DNA of 64,000 nucleotides from Pseudoxanthomonas sp. F37 (GTDB lineage Bacteria > Pseudomonadota > Gammaproteobacteria > Xanthomonadales > Xanthomonadaceae), in the NCBI RefSeq assembly GCF_022965755.1, contig NZ_CP095187.1, positions 124,001-188,000 on the forward strand. The letters run 5' to 3'. This document shows positions 17,954 through 27,167 of the stretch, piece after piece (the stretch's first letter is position 1; the number at the start of each line of letters is the position of its first letter). Made by a program: the position numbers and the translations under genes. Under the pieces are notes generated by a model. It saw nothing but the letters and a program-made list of their open reading frames with translations. It did not search any database and was not told the origin of the DNA.

Positions 17954-19059
17954 GGCTGCTTCTCCTTTCCTTCGGCATCGGCAGGCATGGCGATGTCGCC
18001 ACGTGCGGTCTCGCGCTCGCGCCGGTTGAACGAGACGCTGTAGGCGGCCGCGCGCGCGGCCAGGATGGGATCGTCGGACAGCGCCACGCCGTCGGGCACC
18101 ACGGTGGGGTCGTAGTTCACGTCCCGGCAGGCGCCCGTGGCCTGGGGCTCGCTGCGTGCCAGCACCAGCGTCCCGGCCACGTACCGGGGCCGCGCGTCGG
18201 GCCAGGGCTGCGAGGGGTCGTGCACCGGGTCATTGGCCGCGGCTTCGGTGACCACCAGGTCCCAGCGCAGGGGCCCGCGGGCCAGCCGGGTTTGCAGTTC
18301 GCGTTGCAGGTAATCCGCTTCGGCCTGCCGGCGTGTCGTATCCGCCAGCGGCTGGAACGGGGCCTGCGGCCGCATCGACCACCGCACGAAGCGCGAGCGG
18401 CCCTGTGCATCGATGAAGCGGAAGGCGTTCACGCCGTTGTATCCGGTGTTCGCCCAACTGCTCGACCAGGGTGCCGATTTCGCCCAGGCCTGGAAACGGG
18501 CGGCCTCCGGATACCGTTCCAGGAAGGCGGCCATTTTGGCCGGGTCGGGCTTGCCGGTGGCCGGGTCGGGCCGCGAGGCCAGCAGTTGCGCGTGGAACCC
18601 GGCCGGCGTGGCGACGGCGAAGAACGGGAAGCTGTTCATGGCCATCCGCCATTCCTGCCCATCGTCGGTGCGCAGCGACAGGGCCAGGCTCCGCACGCGG
18701 GCCTGTGCCTCGGGACCGAAGGGGTCTCCACCGCCGATCGACAGGCGTCCCTGCACCGGCGTGCGCGGCTGCCGGAACACCCGCGCACGCGACAGCGTGG
18801 CCGCCCCGGCGCTCGGTTCGAAGTAGCCGGCCACGCAGACGCCCCTGCTGTGCGCGCGCCGGAAGCCGGGGAAGGGCTTGCCGTTCTCGATGTCGTCCAC
18901 CAGCTGCGGCGCGGTGAGTCGCCCGGCCGGCGCTATCCACCCCGCCACCCAGGCGAAGGGCAGCGACAGGGCCAGCACCAGCGCGGCGATGGCGGCCCAG
19001 GCACGCCAGGGGCGGGGCGGCGGCGAGGGCGGCGAAGGGTCGTCGGGGAGGCGCGGCAT
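17950..19059 (-). CDS. Membrane-anchored catalase-related peroxidase (SrpA-like)
   Basis: Haem peroxidase related to the catalase core but much shorter than a true catalase (369 residues). An N-terminal anchor helix AAIALVLALSLPFAWVAGW puts it on the periplasmic side. The distal-His region reads RRAHSRGVCVAGYFEP, and NSFPFFAVA carries the conserved distal Asn. ATG 19059 has AGGA 8-10 bases upstream and lies about 24 bases from the predicted transcription start of the ECF-type promoter. Coupled to cytochrome b561; together they probably reduce peroxides with respiratory electrons. Confidence 0.88.
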   Translation of the reverse strand: MPRLPDDPSPPSPPPRPWRAWAAIAALVLALSLPFAWVAGWIAPAGRLTAPQLVDDIENGKPFPGFRRAHSRGVCVAGYFEPSAGAATLSRARVFRQPRTPVQGRLSIGGGDPFGPEAQARVRSLALSLRTDDGQEWRMAMNSFPFFAVATPAGFHAQLLASRPDPATGKPDPAKMAAFLERYPEAARFQAWAKSAPWSSSWANTGYNGVNAFRFIDAQGRSRFVRWSMRPQAPFQPLADTTRRQAEADYLQRELQTRLARGPLRWDLVVTEAAANDPVHDPSQPWPDARPRYVAGTLVLARSEPQATGACRDVNYDPTVVPDGVALSDDPILAARAAAYSVSFNRRERETARGDIAMPADAEGKEKQP

Positions 19060-19090
19060 GAGGGGTTCCTGCGTCGTGGGATGCCGGTGG

Positions 19091-19115
19091 GACGCGCGGG
19101 TGGCGGTTTTATTCC
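19091..19115 (-). promoter_or_regulatory. ECF-type promoter of the catalase/cytochrome b561 operon
   Basis: On the minus strand: GGAAT (19115-19111), a 16-base spacer, then CGTC (19094-19091), followed by CCACC. It is the same motif and spacing as the divergent promoter of the sigma-factor gene. The predicted start near 19083 leaves a leader of about 24 bases. Confidence 0.72.
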
Positions 19116-19153
19116 CCGCGCAGGCCCGACCCGTCCGGAAGGAACCGCGAACG

Positions 19154-19178
19154 GGAATAATCCGGGCCGTGGTGCGTC
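19154..19178 (+). promoter_or_regulatory. ECF-type promoter of the sigma/anti-sigma operon
   Basis: GGAAT (19154-19158), a 16-base spacer, CGTC (19175-19178), then CTACC. It closely matches the minus-strand promoter 40 bases away, including GGAATAA and CGTCC-ACC. The predicted start is about 20 bases before the sigma-factor ATG. Confidence 0.72.
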
Positions 19179-19206
19179 CTACCTCCATTCCCGCCATGAC
19201 CGTCCC

Positions 19207-19731
19207 ATGCCTGCCCGCCCGCCTCCCCTGGATGACCAGACCCTGCACGCGCTGATCCCGCGCCTGCGCCGGTTCGCGCGCTCGCTGACGGGCGATGCTG
19301 CGGCCGCCGACGACCTGGTCCAGGCCGCGCTGGAGCGCGCGCTGACGCGCGGCGCCGACCTGCGCGATCCGGCGGCGCTGCAGGCCTGGCTGTTCTCGGT
19401 GCTGTACCGCGCCTTTGTCGACGAGCATCGGCGCATGGCACGCTGGAAGCGCATCGCACGACTGTTCTCCGCCGAGGACGATGCTTCTGCGCCCACGCCT
19501 GAACATGTGTTCGACGCACGTACCTCATTGGCCGGCTTCGCCTGCCTGACGCCCGAGCAGCGCGCGCTGCTGATGCTGGTCAGCGTGGAAGGGCTGGCCT
19601 ACCGCGAGGCCGCGGACGCGCTGGGCATCCCGGTGGGCACGGTGATGTCGCGCTTGTCGCGCGCGCGCCAGGCGTTGCGCGCGATGCAGGAGGAAACGCC
19701 GCCCACGCCCGCCCTGAAGGCCCTGCGATGA
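19207..19731 (+). CDS. ECF-family RNA polymerase sigma factor
   Basis: Extracytoplasmic-function sigma factor of 174 residues. Region 2 runs from RRFARSLTGDAAAADDLVQ to FVDEHRRMARW, and region 4 from LTPEQRALLMLVSVEGLAYREAA to GTVMSRLSRARQALR. The frame is open far upstream, but ATG 19207 is the first start after the predicted promoter and gives the normal length. The stop overlaps the anti-sigma ATG (ATGA). It probably directs transcription of its own operon and of the divergent peroxidase operon. Confidence 0.92.
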   Translation: MPARPPPLDDQTLHALIPRLRRFARSLTGDAAAADDLVQAALERALTRGADLRDPAALQAWLFSVLYRAFVDEHRRMARWKRIARLFSAEDDASAPTPEHVFDARTSLAGFACLTPEQRALLMLVSVEGLAYREAADALGIPVGTVMSRLSRARQALRAMQEETPPTPALKALR

Positions 19732-20486
19732 CCCTCGATACCCTGCACGACGTCCCTGCGGACGACGAACTGCACGCCTATGTCGACGGCCGGCTCGATC
19801 CCGCGCGGCGCGCGGCCGTCGCCGCTTGGCTGGAGGCGCATCCGGAGCGCGCGGCCCAGGTGGAAGGCTGGAAGCGCGATGCCGAACGCCTGCGCGCGCT
19901 GGCCGCCAATCCCGAGCGCTGGCCCGCGAACGCATCGCTGGCGCCCGCGCAGGTCAGGCGCGGCCTGCGGGCCCGCCGCCGCCGGCGCCTGGGCATCGCC
20001 GCCTCCTGGGTGTTGGCGTTCGTGATCGGCGGCGGCGCGGGGTGGCAGATGCGCGACCTGCGCCCGCCGCCATCGACCCTGCCCATGGCGGACGCGGTGG
20101 CCGCGTATCGCCAGTTCGCGGAAGCCGGTGCGCCGCCGATGGAATTCGACACGGCACGCGCCGACGACCTGCAGCGCTGGCTATTGCGTCACTTCGGCGA
20201 GGCCGGACGGGTGCCCGATCTCAGCCAGGCCGGTTACCGCCTGATGGGCGGCCGCCTGCTGTCCACCGAACAGGGCGCCGCCGCGATGCTGGTCTACCAG
20301 GACGGGTCGGGCGCTCGGGTGGGCTTCTACCTGCGGCCGCGCGGCCGGCTGGCAGGCGAGGGCCAGCGCCGCGACGGCGACCTGCTGGCGCAGTACTGGT
20401 CGGACCGCCACACCAGCTTCGCGCTGGTCAGCGATGCGGCCGATGCCGCCGCGCGCGCGTTGCCGCGCCTGCTGGAGAACGGCTGA
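19728..20486 (+). CDS. Membrane-spanning anti-sigma factor
   Basis: 252 residues. The N-terminal part (DDELHAYVDGRLDPARRAAVAAWL) is the usual anti-sigma helical domain, without the Cys/His zinc site. One helix follows (LGIAASWVLAFVIGGGAGW, about 88-106), then a periplasmic domain of about 140 residues. It overlaps the sigma-factor stop by 4 bases. It should hold the sigma factor inactive until an envelope signal, probably oxidative, releases it. Confidence 0.88.
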   Translation: MTLDTLHDVPADDELHAYVDGRLDPARRAAVAAWLEAHPERAAQVEGWKRDAERLRALAANPERWPANASLAPAQVRRGLRARRRRRLGIAASWVLAFVIGGGAGWQMRDLRPPPSTLPMADAVAAYRQFAEAGAPPMEFDTARADDLQRWLLRHFGEAGRVPDLSQAGYRLMGGRLLSTEQGAAAMLVYQDGSGARVGFYLRPRGRLAGEGQRRDGDLLAQYWSDRHTSFALVSDAADAAARALPRLLENG

Positions 20487-20490
20487 CCGC

Positions 20491-20519
20491 AGGTGCGGCC
20501 CCGGACGGGCCGCACCTGG
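20491..20519. terminator. Hairpin between convergent genes
   Basis: A perfect 12-bp stem CAGGTGCGGCCC/GGGCCGCACCTG with a 5-base loop, lying between the anti-sigma stop and the stop of the minus-strand methyltransferase. No clear T-run on either side. Confidence 0.55.
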
Positions 20520-20525
20520 CGCGAC

Positions 20526-21392
20526 TCAACGCGGCTTCACGAACCGCAGCGTCATGCGGTCGCTCTCGCCGATGGCCTGGTACTTCGCGCGGTCGGCTTC
20601 CGGGTGGTTGTTGGACGGCGGCAGCGTCCACACGCCGTTGGGGTGGTCCTTGCTGTCCTTCGGATTCGCGTTGACCTCGCTCTTCGCGTCCAGACGGAAG
20701 CCTGCGGCTTCGGCCAGCGCGATCACCTGCGCCTCGCTGACGTAACCGGTGTCGTCGTCGGCCGCCACGTCCCGGTTCGCCCGATGTTCCACCACGCCCA
20801 GCACGCCGCCCGGCTTCAGCAACGCGAAGAAGCCCTTGAACATGCCTTCGGCCTGGCTGGCGCTGCGCCAGTTGTGCACGTTGCGGAAGGTCAGCACGGC
20901 ATCGGCCGAGCCCGCCGCGCCGAACACCGGCGCGGCCGGGTCGTACTTCACCACCGTGGCCTGGTCGAACTGCGCCGGACCGTCGGCGAACTTCTTCTGC
21001 AGCCCGTCCAGGCTGCGCTGGTAGTAGTTGCGGCTCTTCTCGGACGCCTTGGTCGGGTCCACGACGGCGGCGACGTAGCGGCCCTTCGCCTTCAGATACG
21101 GCGCCAGCACCTCGGCATACCAGCCGCCGCCGGGCGTGATCTCCACGACGGTCTGCGTGGGTGTCACGCCGAAGAACGACAGGGTTTCCCGCGGATGGCG
21201 ATACGCGTCGCGCGCCACGTTCTGCGGGTCGCGCCACGGGCCCTTCAACGCCGCGTCCAGTGCGCTGGCGTCGGCGGCGGGCAGCGCCTGCGCGGCATCC
21301 GCGGGCCCGGCCGGCGATGCGGCGAACGAGGGTTGCCCGGCGGCCAGTGCGGCCACCAGCGCCAGGGACAGCGGAACAATGCGTATCGTCAT
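20526..21392 (-). CDS. Class I methyltransferase-like protein with signal peptide
   Basis: 288 residues. A clear Sec signal peptide (MTIRIVPLSLALVAALAAGQPSFAA) precedes a Rossmann-type SAM methyltransferase fold. The SAM motif is VVEITPGGGWYAEVL, and later motifs are DAVLTFRNVHNW and LLKPGGVLGVVEHR. It fits the exported 'predicted methyltransferase' group (COG4798-like). SAM is not known to be abundant outside the cytoplasm, so substrate and activity are unclear. Single gene, convergent with the anti-sigma gene. Confidence 0.82.
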   Translation of the reverse strand: MTIRIVPLSLALVAALAAGQPSFAASPAGPADAAQALPAADASALDAALKGPWRDPQNVARDAYRHPRETLSFFGVTPTQTVVEITPGGGWYAEVLAPYLKAKGRYVAAVVDPTKASEKSRNYYQRSLDGLQKKFADGPAQFDQATVVKYDPAAPVFGAAGSADAVLTFRNVHNWRSASQAEGMFKGFFALLKPGGVLGVVEHRANRDVAADDDTGYVSEAQVIALAEAAGFRLDAKSEVNANPKDSKDHPNGVWTLPPSNNHPEADRAKYQAIGESDRMTLRFVKPR

Positions 21393-21535
21393 GCGTCAGC
21401 CCTCCAGAAAGGTGCGCGGAGCCTAGCACGCGGTCTGTTCACCGGGCATCGCGGCCGTCGCAGCATGGGCACGCTTCACCGCACGCGGACAGGGCCTCGC
21501 TAGACTGCAGGCCCCGGCTGCTCCGGAGACCTGGC

Positions 21536-22564
21536 ATGACCGCCCACGACGCCACGCAGAACGCCCGCATCGTGCTGGCCGCGCGCCCGCGCGGCGAGCC
21601 GGCCGCCGACGACTTCCGCCTGGAACACGTGCCCCTGCCCGTGCCCGGCGAAGGCCAGGTGCTGCTGCGCAACCGCTACCTGTCGCTGGACCCGTACATG
21701 CGCGGCCGCATGAACGCCGGTCGTTCCTACGCCAGGCCGGTCGAGCTCGGCCAGGTGATGGAGGGCGGCACGGTGTCGGAAGTGATCGCTTCGCGCCATC
21801 CCGACTTCCGGAACGGCGACATGGTGCTGGCGCACGGCGGCTGGCAGACGCATGCCGTCGCCGACGGCCGCACGCTGCAGCGAAGACTGGATGCGCGTAC
21901 CGCGCCGCTGACCACCGCACTGGGCGTGTACGGCATGCCGGGCTTCACCGCCTACGTCGGCCTGCACGAGATCGGCAAGCCACAACCCGGCGAGACCGTC
22001 GTGGTGGCCGCCGCCAGCGGCCCGGTCGGCGCGACCGTGGGCCAGATCGCGCGGCTGCAGGGCGCCCGCGCGGTCGGTATCGCCGGCGGCGAGGCCAAGC
22101 GCGCCTACCTGCGCGACGAACTCGGCTTCGACGTGGCGCTGGACCATCGCGCGCCGGACTTCGCCGACCAGCTGCGCGCCGCCTGTCCCGACGGCATCGA
22201 CGTGTACTTCGAGAACGTCGGCGGGGCGGTCTTCGATGCGGTGGTGCCGCTGCTCAACGATTTCGCGCGCATTCCGGTGTGCGGCCTGGTCGCGCACTAC
22301 AACGACACCGCGCTGCCGCCCGGCCCCGACCGCATGCCGTGGCTGATGAGCCAGATCCTGACCCGCCACCTGACCGTGCGCGGCTTCATCCAGCACGACT
22401 TCATCGCGCTGTATCCGCAGTTCCTGCGCCAGATGGGCGCCTGGCTGGCCGACGGGAAGATCCGCTACCGCGAGGACATCGTGGAAGGCCTGGAGAACGC
22501 ACCGCGCGCGCTGATCGGCCTGCTGCGCGGTGAGAACTTCGGCAAGGTGGTGGTGAAGCTGTAG
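21536..22564 (+). CDS. NADP-dependent medium-chain oxidoreductase (CurA/leukotriene B4 dehydrogenase-like)
   Basis: 342 residues of the MDR superfamily without zinc ligands. The NADP-binding motif is VVAAASGPVGATVGQIARLQG, and the N-terminus has RNRYLSLDPYMRGRM, typical of 2-alkenal reductases such as YncB/CurA. Probably reduces alpha,beta-unsaturated carbonyls from lipid oxidation. ATG 21536 is chosen because CGGAGA lies about 9 bases upstream and it gives the standard N-terminus. Confidence 0.88.
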   Translation: MTAHDATQNARIVLAARPRGEPAADDFRLEHVPLPVPGEGQVLLRNRYLSLDPYMRGRMNAGRSYARPVELGQVMEGGTVSEVIASRHPDFRNGDMVLAHGGWQTHAVADGRTLQRRLDARTAPLTTALGVYGMPGFTAYVGLHEIGKPQPGETVVVAAASGPVGATVGQIARLQGARAVGIAGGEAKRAYLRDELGFDVALDHRAPDFADQLRAACPDGIDVYFENVGGAVFDAVVPLLNDFARIPVCGLVAHYNDTALPPGPDRMPWLMSQILTRHLTVRGFIQHDFIALYPQFLRQMGAWLADGKIRYREDIVEGLENAPRALIGLLRGENFGKVVVKL

Positions 22565-22566
22565 AT

Positions 22567-22649
22567 CGTCGTCCCCGCGCAGGCGGGGACCCAGCGACTC
22601 GAACACGCGAACACGAAGGCACGGGGTTCCCGCCTGCGCGGGAATGACG
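22567..22649. repeat. Inverted pair of intergenic CGTC-CCCGC palindromes
   Basis: Two 26-base arms (22567-22592 and 22624-22649) are inverted copies with 3 mismatches. Each contains its own small palindrome around CCCGCGCAGGCGGG. It fills the gap between two convergent genes and may act as a bidirectional terminator. It is related to the pair at 57985-58083. Confidence 0.75.
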
Positions 22650-22654
22650 AAGAA

Positions 22655-25360
22655 CTAGGCGCTGGCCGGCACCGGCAGGCTGACGTTCATCAGTGTGGGA
22701 TCGTCGGGGTCCAGCTTGACGGTGAAGCCCAGGCTTTCGCACATCGCCAGCATGGTGCGGTTCTCGCGCAGCACCTGGCCCTCGATGACCTTCAGGCCCT
22801 GCCATTGAGCGTACTCGATCATGATCTGCATCAGCTTCCAGCCTATCCCGTGGCCCTTCAGGTCCGAGCGCACCAGGATGCCGTACTCGCCCTTCTCGTA
22901 GTTCGCGTCCGCGTGCAGGCGCACCGCGCCCAGCATCTCGTGCGTCCGCGGGTGGATCGCCACCAGCGCGATGGAGCGCGCATAGTCGAGCTGGGTCAGG
23001 CGCGCGATGAACTCGTGGCTGAAGTGGCGCACCGACTGGAAGAAGCGCAGGCGCAGGTCTTCGTCGGTCACGTGGGTGAAGAACTCGCGGAACATCGCAT
23101 CGTCCTCCGGCCGCACCGGGCGCACCAGCGCCGGCTGGCCGTCGGCCAGCTCGATGCTGCGTTCCCATTCCTTCGGATAAGGGAAGATGGCGAAGCGCGG
23201 ATGGCCGCGGCCCTTGTGCAGCGTGCGTCCGCGCGCCACCGCGATGCGGGCGTCCACGGCCACCACGCCCTCGCGGTCGGCCAGCAGCGGGTTGATGTCG
23301 AGCTGCTGGATCTCGGGGATGTCGGCGGCCAGCTGCGCCAGCTTGACCAGCACCAGCGCGACGGCGCGCTCGTCGGCGGCCGGCACGTCGCGGTAGGCCT
23401 TCAGCACGCGCGACACACGGGTGCGCGCGATCAGTTCGTGCGCCAGGCGCAGGTCCAGCGGCGGCAGCGCGACGGCCCGGTCGTTGATCACTTCCACGGC
23501 GGTGCCGCCACGGCCGAAGGCGATCACCGGCCCGAACACGGGGTCGTCGGCGATGCCGGCGATCAGCTCGCGCGCCTTCGGCCGCAACACCGTGGGCTGC
23601 ACCAGGACGCCCTCGATGCGCGCTTCGGGACGGCGTTCGCGGGCGCGCTGAAGGATGCCCGCCGCCGCCTCGCGCACGGCGTTGGCATGGGGCAGGTTGA
23701 GGCGCACGCCGTCCACATCGGACTTGTGCGGAATGTCGGGCGAGAGGATCTTCACCGCCACCGTCGCGCCCTCGGCCAGCAGTGGCGCCGCGATGCGGGC
23801 GGCGTCGTCGGCATCGGTGGCACGCCACAACGGCGCCATCGGGATGCCGTACGCCGCGAGCAGCCGGGTGGTGGCCAGCGGGTCCAGCCAGGTCTGGCCG
23901 GCATCCAGTGCGGCGTCGACCAGTGTGCGCGCCAGCGCCACGTCGGGACTGAAGTCTTCCGGCAGGCTGGGCGGGGTCTCCATCAGCGCGGCCTGCACTT
24001 CGCGGTGGCGGACCAGGTGCATGAAGCCCGCCACCGCGTCCGATTCGTTCGGGTAGCGCGGCACCTGGGCGTCGTCGAGCACGGCTTCGGCCTGCGGGTC
24101 GTTGCCCAGCCAGACGGTGAAGACCGGCTTGCGCGTGCCGTGGCCCGGCGGTTGCGACAGCACGCGGGTGACGGCGTGCGCCGCTTCCGCTGACGAGGAC
24201 AGCACGGTGGGCACGTTGACCGCGAGCAGTGCGTCGTTGCCGGGGTCGGCCAGCAGGGCCTCGATCGTGGCGGCGTAGCGGCCGGCATCGATGTCGGTCA
24301 GCAGGTCCACCGGATTCGTGCGCGACCAGCCCACGGGCAGGATGCGGTCCAGCGCATCGCGCGTGGCCTCGGACAGCGTGGCCAGCGTGCCGCCCTGTTC
24401 GTACAGGTGGTCCACCGACAGCGCACCGACGCCGCCGCCGTTGGTGAGGATGGCGAGCCGCCGGCCCTGGAACGGGCGCACCTGGCCCAGCGTGCGGGCC
24501 GCGGCGAACAGCTCGTGCAGCGAGCGCACGCGCAGCAGGCCGGCGCGCCGGAAGGCGGCGCCGTAGACCGCGTTGGGCCGCGCCAGGTTCTGCGTATGCG
24601 TGCTGCCGGCCGGCGTGACCTGCGCAGTGCCGCCATGGCCGGACTTCACCACCACCACCGGCTTGGTGCGCGCCGCCGCGCGCGCGGCCGACATGAACTT
24701 GCGCGCGTCGCGGATGGCTTCCACGTACAGCAGGATGGCGCGCGTGCGGCTGTCGGTGGCGAAGTAGTCCAGCAGGTCGGCGAAGTCCACGTCCAGCGCA
24801 TCGCCCAGCGACACCACGGCGGAGAAGCCGACCGGCTGGCTCATGCTCCATTCCACCAGCCCGCCGGAGATGGCGCCGGACTGGGAGATCAGCGCCAGGT
24901 CGCCCGCCTTCGGGAAGCGGCTGGCCAGGCTGGCGTTGAGCCGCGCATGCGGCGCGATCACGCCCAGGCAGTTCGGGCCGAGCACGCGCAGGCCCTTCTC
25001 GCGCGTCAGCGCTTCCAGCCGTGCCGCGGGCGAGCCCGGGCCGCTGCCCATCGCGGCGGTCAGCACGACCACCGCGGCCGCGCCTTTCGCGGCCGCCTCG
25101 GCGGCCAGTTGCGGCACCGTCGCCGCCGGGGTGGCGATCACCACCAGGTCCGGCGTCCACGGCAGCTCATGCAGGTGGCGCACGGTCGCCACGCCGTCCA
25201 TCGGCGAAGGATGCTTGTTGACCAGGCCGATGGGGCCGGCGAACCCCGCACCGCGGAGATTCTCCACCACCGCGCGGCCCACCGAACGCGGGCGCGACTG
25301 GCTGCCGACCACGGCCACGGCGCGCGGGCGGAAGATCGAGTCCAGGCGGTAGGTGCTCAT
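22655..25360 (-). CDS. Acetyl-CoA synthetase (NDP-forming)-like / GNAT protein acetyltransferase, Pat/YfiQ-type
   Basis: 901 residues. The CoA-binding domain starts RPRAVAVVGSQSRPRSVGR; a succinyl-CoA ligase-like domain and an ATP-grasp domain follow. The last ~150 residues are a GNAT domain (EKGEYGILVRSDLKGHGIGWKLM). Such proteins acetylate lysines of metabolic enzymes, mainly acetyl-CoA synthetase; the synthetase part is usually an inactive sensor. It lies next to AceK, so two protein-modifying controls of acetate/TCA flux are side by side. Confidence 0.9.
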   Translation of the reverse strand: MSTYRLDSIFRPRAVAVVGSQSRPRSVGRAVVENLRGAGFAGPIGLVNKHPSPMDGVATVRHLHELPWTPDLVVIATPAATVPQLAAEAAAKGAAAVVVLTAAMGSGPGSPAARLEALTREKGLRVLGPNCLGVIAPHARLNASLASRFPKAGDLALISQSGAISGGLVEWSMSQPVGFSAVVSLGDALDVDFADLLDYFATDSRTRAILLYVEAIRDARKFMSAARAAARTKPVVVVKSGHGGTAQVTPAGSTHTQNLARPNAVYGAAFRRAGLLRVRSLHELFAAARTLGQVRPFQGRRLAILTNGGGVGALSVDHLYEQGGTLATLSEATRDALDRILPVGWSRTNPVDLLTDIDAGRYAATIEALLADPGNDALLAVNVPTVLSSSAEAAHAVTRVLSQPPGHGTRKPVFTVWLGNDPQAEAVLDDAQVPRYPNESDAVAGFMHLVRHREVQAALMETPPSLPEDFSPDVALARTLVDAALDAGQTWLDPLATTRLLAAYGIPMAPLWRATDADDAARIAAPLLAEGATVAVKILSPDIPHKSDVDGVRLNLPHANAVREAAAGILQRARERRPEARIEGVLVQPTVLRPKARELIAGIADDPVFGPVIAFGRGGTAVEVINDRAVALPPLDLRLAHELIARTRVSRVLKAYRDVPAADERAVALVLVKLAQLAADIPEIQQLDINPLLADREGVVAVDARIAVARGRTLHKGRGHPRFAIFPYPKEWERSIELADGQPALVRPVRPEDDAMFREFFTHVTDEDLRLRFFQSVRHFSHEFIARLTQLDYARSIALVAIHPRTHEMLGAVRLHADANYEKGEYGILVRSDLKGHGIGWKLMQIMIEYAQWQGLKVIEGQVLRENRTMLAMCESLGFTVKLDPDDPTLMNVSLPVPASA

Positions 25361-25427
25361 GGCGGAAAGGCGGTCTCCTGGTTGCGGCTAGGGTAACGCG
25401 CGGCCTGTTGCGCGGACTTGCGTGCCG

Positions 25428-27137
25428 TCACGCCAGCCTGAGCGTATCCGGATAGGGAGGAGTATCGGGATAGTCGCCGGCGGCGAGGTGCGACTGAAGG
25501 TCGCGCCACCAGGCCGGACGGAACAGGTCGCCGTGCGCGGCCTTCAGCGCCCTCGCCTGCGTCTGGGGCAGGCCCAGGAACTGCGGGAAGCGCTCCGGGA
25601 ACACATCGCCCGCGTCCACGTGGAACCACGGCGCGTCCGCCATCTGCTCCTCGTAGGTCGTGGCCTGCGGCCAGTCGCGGAAGCGGCAGTCGGTGACCAG
25701 CCGCAGCTCGTCGTAGTCGTAGAACACCACGCGCCCGTGCCGCGACACGCCGAAGTTCTTCAGCAGCATGTCGCCGGGGAAGATGTTGTTGCGCGCCATG
25801 TCCTTGATGGCCTGGCCGTAGTCGAGTGCGGCGGCGCGCGCGGCCTCGGCCTTCTGCTCGCGCAGGTACAGGTTGAGCGGCCGCAGGCGGCGTTGCACGT
25901 AGCAGAGGTGGATGACCAGGTCGTCGCCGTCTTCGCTCAGGCTCTGCCCGCAGCTTTCGCGCAGTTCCTGCAGCAGGGCCGGCGCGAAGCGCGCTCGCGG
26001 GAAGCGCAGGAACCGGAACGCCTGCGTGTCCAGCAGGCGGCCGACGCGGTCCAGGTGGAAGACCAGGTCGTACTTGTCCTCCACGTCCTGCCGGCTCATC
26101 GCCTTGGGGTAGGCGAAGCGGTCGCGGATCACCTTGAACACCAGCGGATAGCTGGGCAGGGTGAACACCGCCATCACCATGCCGGGCGTGCCTTCGGCAT
26201 GCACCAGCCGTTCGTCCCCGTGCGCGGCGAAATGGTGGAAGAAGGTGCGGTAGCGCTCGGTCTTGCCCTGCTTGGCGCGGCCCAGCACGGTGTAGATCTC
26301 GTCGATGGGCTTGCCGGGCAGCAACGAGCGCAGGAACACCACCGCATCGCCGACCGTCGCCAGGTCGGCATGGAAATAGCTGCGCGAGGTGCCAAACAGG
26401 TGCGCCACGTCGGCGCGATGGGTCAGCACGGCCTCGGCCTTCAACCGGCCGCCGTCGTTGACCAGCGCGATCACGCACGGCGAGAAGCGGTGCTCGCCGA
26501 ACACGCGGCCCACCAGGTAGGCGCGCCGCTCGCGGTAGAACACGGTATCCAGCAGTTCGATGGCGCGCACCGGCTGCGCGCCCCAGTGCGCCAGGTCGTC
26601 CTGCAGCCGCACCGCGATGGCCGCCGCGCAGCGGGTGCGGTGCGCGTAGGGCACGTCGAAGCCGTAGTCGGCCAGCACCCGCGCGAAGGTTTCGGTCGGA
26701 CGCTGCTCGGACACCGCATAGCTGTGGCGTGCGACCGGGTGGGTGATCGCATCGGTAGGCTCGACGTCGAGGGCGACGAACTCCAGCGCTGCGTCCACGC
26801 CGCGGATGCGGAAGAAGCGCCGGCTGAGCGTGTTGTAGAAGGTCTTGTAGAGCTCGCGGTCGATCTGTCCGGCGATCAATGCCTCGAAGGCCGCGCGCGC
26901 GGCGATCCACAGCGTGCGGTCGTGGGCGTGGCCCAGCAGCGCCGACTGCAGGCGCAGCGCGCATTCGGCGATGCACTGGTCGTAAAGTTCGATGCGTTCG
27001 ACGGCATCGGCGCGCGCGCCGGCCCAGTCCTGCGTCTCGAAGCGCAGCTTGGCCCGGCGGGTGATCTCGGCGAACCGCGCGTGGTAGTCCGCGAAAGCAT
27101 CGTGGATCAGGCGGGCGATGGCGTCGGCGGGAATCAT
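25428..27137 (-). CDS. aceK: Isocitrate dehydrogenase kinase/phosphatase AceK
   Basis: Bifunctional enzyme that phosphorylates and dephosphorylates isocitrate dehydrogenase, steering isocitrate to the glyoxylate shunt during growth on acetate. 569 residues, normal for AceK. Family features: [26 protein letters not shown] in the kinase domain, [29 protein letters not shown] (catalytic and metal-binding loops), and [13 protein letters not shown] C-terminal segments. The glyoxylate-shunt genes aceA and aceB are not in the window. Confidence 0.95.
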   Translation of the reverse strand: MIPADAIARLIHDAFADYHARFAEITRRAKLRFETQDWAGARADAVERIELYDQCIAECALRLQSALLGHAHDRTLWIAARAAFEALIAGQIDRELYKTFYNTLSRRFFRIRGVDAALEFVALDVEPTDAITHPVARHSYAVSEQRPTETFARVLADYGFDVPYAHRTRCAAAIAVRLQDDLAHWGAQPVRAIELLDTVFYRERRAYLVGRVFGEHRFSPCVIALVNDGGRLKAEAVLTHRADVAHLFGTSRSYFHADLATVGDAVVFLRSLLPGKPIDEIYTVLGRAKQGKTERYRTFFHHFAAHGDERLVHAEGTPGMVMAVFTLPSYPLVFKVIRDRFAYPKAMSRQDVEDKYDLVFHLDRVGRLLDTQAFRFLRFPRARFAPALLQELRESCGQSLSEDGDDLVIHLCYVQRRLRPLNLYLREQKAEAARAAALDYGQAIKDMARNNIFPGDMLLKNFGVSRHGRVVFYDYDELRLVTDCRFRDWPQATTYEEQMADAPWFHVDAGDVFPERFPQFLGLPQTQARALKAAHGDLFRPAWWRDLQSHLAAGDYPDTPPYPDTLRLA

Positions 27138-27167
27138 GCGCGCGATGTTAGCGGGGCCGCGCTGGAG

